11,988 nt of DNA from Deinococcus rhizophilus. GTDB taxonomy: Bacteria > Deinococcota > Deinococci > Deinococcales > Deinococcaceae. The position numbers and the translations under genes are program-made. The stretch covers positions 1 to 11,988 of the forward strand of contig NZ_JASNGB010000092.1 in the NCBI RefSeq assembly GCF_030271215.1, read 5' to 3'. Below the pieces are notes generated by a model. The model was not told the origin of the DNA, ran no database searches, and saw nothing but the letters and a program-made list of their open reading frames with translations. Position 1 is the first letter of the stretch; each line of letters opens with the position of its first letter. Below are positions 9,048-11,988 of this stretch, in pieces.

Positions 9048-9857
9048 TCAGCCTCCCTTGCTCAGCTCCCCGCGCAGCGCCGCGAGTTCCCCCCGCAAGG
9101 CCCTCAACTCGCGGTGCAGGGCCTCGTTGTTGACCTCGTCCTCCTCCGGCTCGCGCTCCTGATCGTCGCCCACGAAAAAACTCGCCAGCGTCGCCGTGAT
9201 GTACCCGAACACCGAGAAGCCGTACAGCGCCAGCGCGAAGGTCAGGACCCGGCCTTCGCCCGTGAGCGGCCAGTACTCCGAGCCCAGGCTGGTGAGCAGC
9301 ATGCCCACCCAGTACAGCCACTCGCCGTAGCCTCCCGGCGCTCCGGGTTGCCCCGCCTCGAAGGAGGCCATCCCCGCCGCCCCCGCCAGCGCCACCAGCC
9401 CGGTCGCCCCCAGCACGAACCCCAGCCCCCGGCGCCGCAGGGTGCGCCCCAGGGTCCGCAGCCCCCGGTTCAGGCTGGTGAGCACCCGCAGCAGGTTGGT
9501 GCCCCGCGTCAGCCGCAGGGCCCGCAGCGCCCGCAGCCCCCGGAAGGCCCGCAGAATCCGCAGGGCCGGGAGCAGCAGGCTCAGCGCGGTCAGCCAGTTG
9601 CGCCGCAGGTACACGCCCTTGTCGGGCGCGAGCGTGAACGACAGCAGAAAGTCGAGGATGAACAGCCCCCAGATCACGTTGCTCAGCGTCTGGAGGATCG
9701 GCGGCAGCCCCTGCACGAGGTCCAGCACCAGCAGCCCCAGCCACACGAAGCTCAGCACCGTCATCGGGCGGTCGAGCAGTTTGTCCAGCGTTTCCAGCGT
9801 CGTCAGCCGGACCTGCCGCAGCGCGTCATTCGTCGGGGTCGGGGGAGGGGCAGTCAT
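9048..9857 (-). CDS. ion transporter of the voltage-gated channel superfamily with non-GYGD pore
   Basis: A 269-residue membrane protein with six-segment channel topology: S1 about 33-49, S2 60-76, S3 88-100, an S4-like arginine helix 100-119 (RILRAFRGLRALRALRLTR), S5 144-166, a pore helix 179-190 and S6 203-230. The pore reads LLTSLGSEYWPLTGEGR, where potassium channels have TTVGYGDxxPxTxxGR. Flanking landmarks are kept (P197, GEGR, then YGFSVFGYITATLASFF), so the family is clear but the filter is not that of a known K+ channel. After an acidic linker (DDQEREPEEDE), residues 244-265 form a short leucine-heptad coiled coil that could assemble subunits. TACCCT ends seven bases before the ATG. 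The selected ion and gating are unknown. Confidence 0.85.
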   Translation of the reverse strand: MTAPPPTPTNDALRQVRLTTLETLDKLLDRPMTVLSFVWLGLLVLDLVQGLPPILQTLSNVIWGLFILDFLLSFTLAPDKGVYLRRNWLTALSLLLPALRILRAFRGLRALRALRLTRGTNLLRVLTSLNRGLRTLGRTLRRRGLGFVLGATGLVALAGAAGMASFEAGQPGAPGGYGEWLYWVGMLLTSLGSEYWPLTGEGRVLTFALALYGFSVFGYITATLASFFVGDDQEREPEEDEVNNEALHRELRALRGELAALRGELSKGG

Positions 9858-9864
9858 GGCCTTC

Positions 9865-9870
9865 AGGGTA
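9865..9870 (-). promoter_or_regulatory. leaderless -10 element of the channel gene
   Basis: TACCCT on the minus strand ends seven bases before the ATG at 9857. It lies in the 72-base region shared with the divergent UbiD-family gene. Confidence 0.45.
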
Positions 9871-9917
9871 GGCGGGGCTTCTCCTCATCGGGTACGGTTG
9901 CCCCGGCCTGCCTTCCC

Positions 9918-9923
9918 TAGACT
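9918..9923 (+). promoter_or_regulatory. leaderless -10 element of the UbiD-family gene
   Basis: TAGACT ends six bases before the ATG at 9930, with the same hexamer and spacing as the HAD gene. There is no Shine-Dalgarno sequence. Confidence 0.5.
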
Positions 9924-9929
9924 CCAAAC

Positions 9930-11783
9930 ATGGCCTTTCCCGATATTCAGAGCTTCATGCGGCTGCTCGAGGAACGTGGCGAACTCGTGCGCGTCTCTGT
10001 CCCGGTCAGCCGCGAACTGGAAATCACCGAGATCGCCGACCGACTCGTCAAATCGGGCGGCCCGGCGGTCCTCTTCGAGCAGGTGGTCGGAAGCGACTTT
10101 CCCCTCGTCATCGGCCTGATGGGCACCCGCGAGCGCACGGCGCTGGCTCTCGGCGTCTCCGACCTCGACGACCTCGCGGTCAAGATCCGGCACCTGATCG
10201 ACCTCAAGGGGGCGGGTGGCCTCGGCGGGCTGCTGGGCAACGTGGGCAAGCTGAGGGACGCGATGAACCTCCCGCCCCGCCGGGTGCGGTCTGGCCCCGC
10301 CCAGGAGGTGGTCTGGCGCGGCGACGAGGTGGACCTGGGCAGGCTCCCCATCCTGAAGTGCTGGCCGCTGGACGGTGGCCCCTTCGTGACCCTGCCCCTC
10401 GTCATCACCAGGGACCCCGAGACCGGCGAACGCAACATGGGCATGTACCGCATGCAGGTCATGGGCCGGAACGTCACCGGAATGCACTGGCAGCGCCACA
10501 AGACGGGCACCAAGCATCTGGAAAAGGCCAGGCGGCTGGGGCAACGGCTGGAAGTCGCGGTGGCCCTCGGCGGTGACCCCGCCCTGATCTACGCGGCCAC
10601 GGCGCCGTTGCCCCCCGTTCCCGGTCTCGACGAGTTCGCGGTCGCGGGTTACCTGCGTGGTCAGCGCTACCCGGTCATGAAGGGCGTCACCGTGGACCTC
10701 GACGTGCCCGCCAACGCCGAGTTCATCCTCGAAGGCTACGTGGACCCGCAGGAGGACTGGGTGATGGAGGGGCCGTTCGGGGACCACACCGGGTTCTACA
10801 CGCTGCCCGACCTCTACCCCCGCTTCCACGTCACGGCGGTGACCATGCGCCGTCAGCCCGTCTATCCCGCGACCATCGTGGGCCGCCCACCGATGGAGGA
10901 CGCCTATCTGATCGAGGCGTCCGAGCGCCTCTTTCTCCCCGCCGCGCAGCTGATCCTCCCGGAGATCGTGGACTACCACATGCCCCCGGCGGGCGTGGCG
11001 CACAACCTCGTGTTCGTCTCCATCAAGAAGAGTTACCCCGGCCAGGCGTACAAGGTCGCCAACGGGCTGTTCGGCCTGGGTCAGATGATGTTCGCCAAGG
11101 TGATCGTCGTCGTGGACGAGGACGTGACCGTGAACGACTTCGCGGCGGTGTGGCGCGAGGTTGTGGAAAAGGCGGTGCCGGGCCGCGACACCCTCACCAC
11201 GCGCGGCCCCACCGACGTGCTCGACCACTCCAGCCGGGGCTGGGGCTACGGCGGCAAGCTCGTGATCGACGCGACCACCAAACTGCCTGAAGAAGTCGGC
11301 AGCGCTCTGAGCAGTCGCGAGGAGCAGGGGCACGACCAGGCAGGGGAGAGCCTGTTTACGCCCAGCCCGGTCACTGGTCTCCCTCGCTTCGGCGGTGTCC
11401 TCGCCCAGCGCCAGACCCCCGACGGCTACTGGTACGTCGCTCTCGACAAGACCCGGCCCGGTCAGGCCCGCGAGCTGGCCGAAGCGTTCGCCGTCCACCC
11501 GGCAGCGCGGGGAATGCGTCACCTCCTGATTGGAGACGCGCAAACCGACGTGGCGAACGAACAGGACGTGTGGTGGACCATCCTCAACAACATCGACCCC
11601 GAACGCGACGTGTGGACCCTGCCCACCGTGGGCGGCGGCCTGCTGGCCTGGGACGGTGCCCGCAAACTCCCCGAGGAAGGCTTCGTCCGTGAGTGGCCCT
11701 CCAAGATCGAGATGACCCCCGAGATTCAGGGCAGGGTCGAGGCCCGCTGGCACCTGTACGGCCTGCCGGAAAAGTGGCGCTGA
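9930..11783 (+). CDS. UbiD-family decarboxylase, probably menaquinone biosynthesis type
   Basis: A 617-residue prenylated-FMN-dependent decarboxylase. RNMGMYRMQVMGRNVTGMHW (168-187) carries Asn169 and Arg174, matching the metal/phosphate ligand and the active-site arginine of UbiD enzymes. EGPFGDHTGFY (280-290) supplies Glu280 and Asp285, completing an Arg-Glu-acid triad. VGRPPMEDAYL (317-327) is a further family signature. It is about 120 residues longer than E. coli UbiD, with a charged insert at about 455-485 and a C-terminal extension from about 500. The length fits the group linked to the futalosine pathway, in which a UbiD-like enzyme (MqnL) removes the carboxylate of the prenylated naphthoate. 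That assignment is inference; no ubiX or other mqn gene is in the window. The cofactor would come from a UbiX homologue elsewhere. Confidence 0.88.
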   Translation: MAFPDIQSFMRLLEERGELVRVSVPVSRELEITEIADRLVKSGGPAVLFEQVVGSDFPLVIGLMGTRERTALALGVSDLDDLAVKIRHLIDLKGAGGLGGLLGNVGKLRDAMNLPPRRVRSGPAQEVVWRGDEVDLGRLPILKCWPLDGGPFVTLPLVITRDPETGERNMGMYRMQVMGRNVTGMHWQRHKTGTKHLEKARRLGQRLEVAVALGGDPALIYAATAPLPPVPGLDEFAVAGYLRGQRYPVMKGVTVDLDVPANAEFILEGYVDPQEDWVMEGPFGDHTGFYTLPDLYPRFHVTAVTMRRQPVYPATIVGRPPMEDAYLIEASERLFLPAAQLILPEIVDYHMPPAGVAHNLVFVSIKKSYPGQAYKVANGLFGLGQMMFAKVIVVVDEDVTVNDFAAVWREVVEKAVPGRDTLTTRGPTDVLDHSSRGWGYGGKLVIDATTKLPEEVGSALSSREEQGHDQAGESLFTPSPVTGLPRFGGVLAQRQTPDGYWYVALDKTRPGQARELAEAFAVHPAARGMRHLLIGDAQTDVANEQDVWWTILNNIDPERDVWTLPTVGGGLLAWDGARKLPEEGFVREWPSKIEMTPEIQGRVEARWHLYGLPEKWR

Positions 11784-11826
11784 GCGCGGGGGCTCGGGGC
11801 TGTTCCATGTCGGTGCAGGTGGGGTG

Positions 11827-11855
11827 TTGACAGATCGGGCGGGGGAGCATATAGT
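11827..11855 (+). promoter_or_regulatory. near-consensus sigma-70 promoter, TTGACA-N17-TATAGT
   Basis: A perfect -35 box (TTGACA, 11827-11832) and TATAGT (11850-11855) are separated by the ideal 17 bases. This is by far the best canonical promoter in the window, and the only one with an obvious -35. Transcription should start near 11861-11863 and read rightward out of the window. It lies 43 bases after the UbiD-family stop codon. Confidence 0.8.
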
Positions 11856-11860
11856 TCCCT

Positions 11861-11988
11861 TCGCCCGATCAAAAGGGCGAGCGCAAGAAAGCCTTTCGGG
11901 CCTCTGCGCGGGACGCATGACAAGCTGGTGCAAGTGACGATGACAGGACCTTCCGACAGGAGGGTGTACGCGGACGTCCCCCCGGATG
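11861..11988 (+). ncRNA. structured leader or small RNA of unknown class (runs off the right edge)
   Basis: From the predicted transcription start the RNA folds at once. TCGCCC (11861-11866) pairs with GGGCGA (11875-11880) around GATCAAAA. GCGCA (11881-11885) pairs with TGCGC (11905-11909), enclosing a short GCC/GGC stem. Farther on, GGG (11962-11964) and ACG (11968-11970) can pair with CGT and CCC (11975-11980), leaving a TGT bulge and a CGGA loop. GACAGGA occurs twice (11942-11948, 11955-11961). No tRNA, tmRNA, SRP or RNase P signature is recognisable. A frame from GTG at 11934 or ATG at 11940 (MTGPSDRRVYADVPPD) stays open to the edge and could be the gene it leads. ATG at 11918 opens only a six-codon peptide, MTSWCK. 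Whether this is a 5' leader or an independent RNA is undecided. Confidence 0.35.

Noticed and set aside
11875..11925. c-di-GMP (GEMM) riboswitch, suggested by GGGACGCA
   Set aside because: The required AAAGCC after ACGCA, the matching upstream core and the receptor sequence are absent.
9885..11933. Very long open frame on the minus strand opposite the UbiD-family gene
   Set aside because: It mirrors the UbiD reading frame, has no recognisable domain, and its frame spans the strong plus-strand promoter at the right edge.
11861..11988. tRNA, tmRNA, SRP RNA or rRNA start
   Set aside because: There is no T-loop GGTTCRA, no tmRNA 5' signature, no SRP domain IV core and no 16S or 23S start sequence.

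Overview
The window is a very GC-rich stretch of bacterial chromosome. It most resembles the genus Deinococcus or a close relative; this is inferred from protein flavour, a UbiD-type enzyme resembling those of futalosine-pathway menaquinone synthesis, and promoter style. Most genes have a TANNNT hexamer ending 6 or 7 bases before the ATG and no Shine-Dalgarno sequence. That arrangement is known from Deinococcus, where leaderless mRNAs are common. I see no insertion sequence, prophage, CRISPR array, tRNA or rRNA gene. The gene content is ordinary housekeeping, stress and metabolic functions.

Layout from left to right. An FmdB-like small protein without cysteines runs off the left edge (minus). 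It is divergent from a winged-helix regulator (plus), whose end overlaps tail-to-tail with a PrxQ-like peroxiredoxin (minus). Next come a 612-residue acyl-CoA dehydrogenase with its own terminator (minus) and a divergent Crp/Fnr-family regulator (plus). An AlkA-type DNA glycosylase (minus) is divergent from a secreted YbaY/YscW-domain protein (plus), which is followed by a 14-bp tandem repeat and a strong terminator. A DedA-family membrane protein (minus) is divergent from a HAD phosphatase (plus). Three co-oriented minus-strand genes follow in transcription order: a channel-like ion transporter, an M24 Xaa-Pro peptidase and a short-chain dehydrogenase. Each has its own start-proximal -10 element. 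A UbiD-family decarboxylase (plus) closes the coding part. The last 205 bases hold a near-consensus sigma-70 promoter (TTGACA-N17-TATAGT) and the start of a strongly folded leader or small RNA that leaves the window.

The genes do not form one pathway. Most are single transcription units arranged as divergent or convergent pairs, so regulation is probably local. Candidate operators lie upstream of the winged-helix regulator and over the -10 of the acyl-CoA dehydrogenase. I did not find a convincing new multi-gene system. The items most worth a second look are the structured leader at the right edge, the channel whose pore reads SLGSEYWP instead of TVGYGD, the G10 tract inside the peptidase gene, the consistent leaderless promoters, and the cysteine-free FmdB protein.
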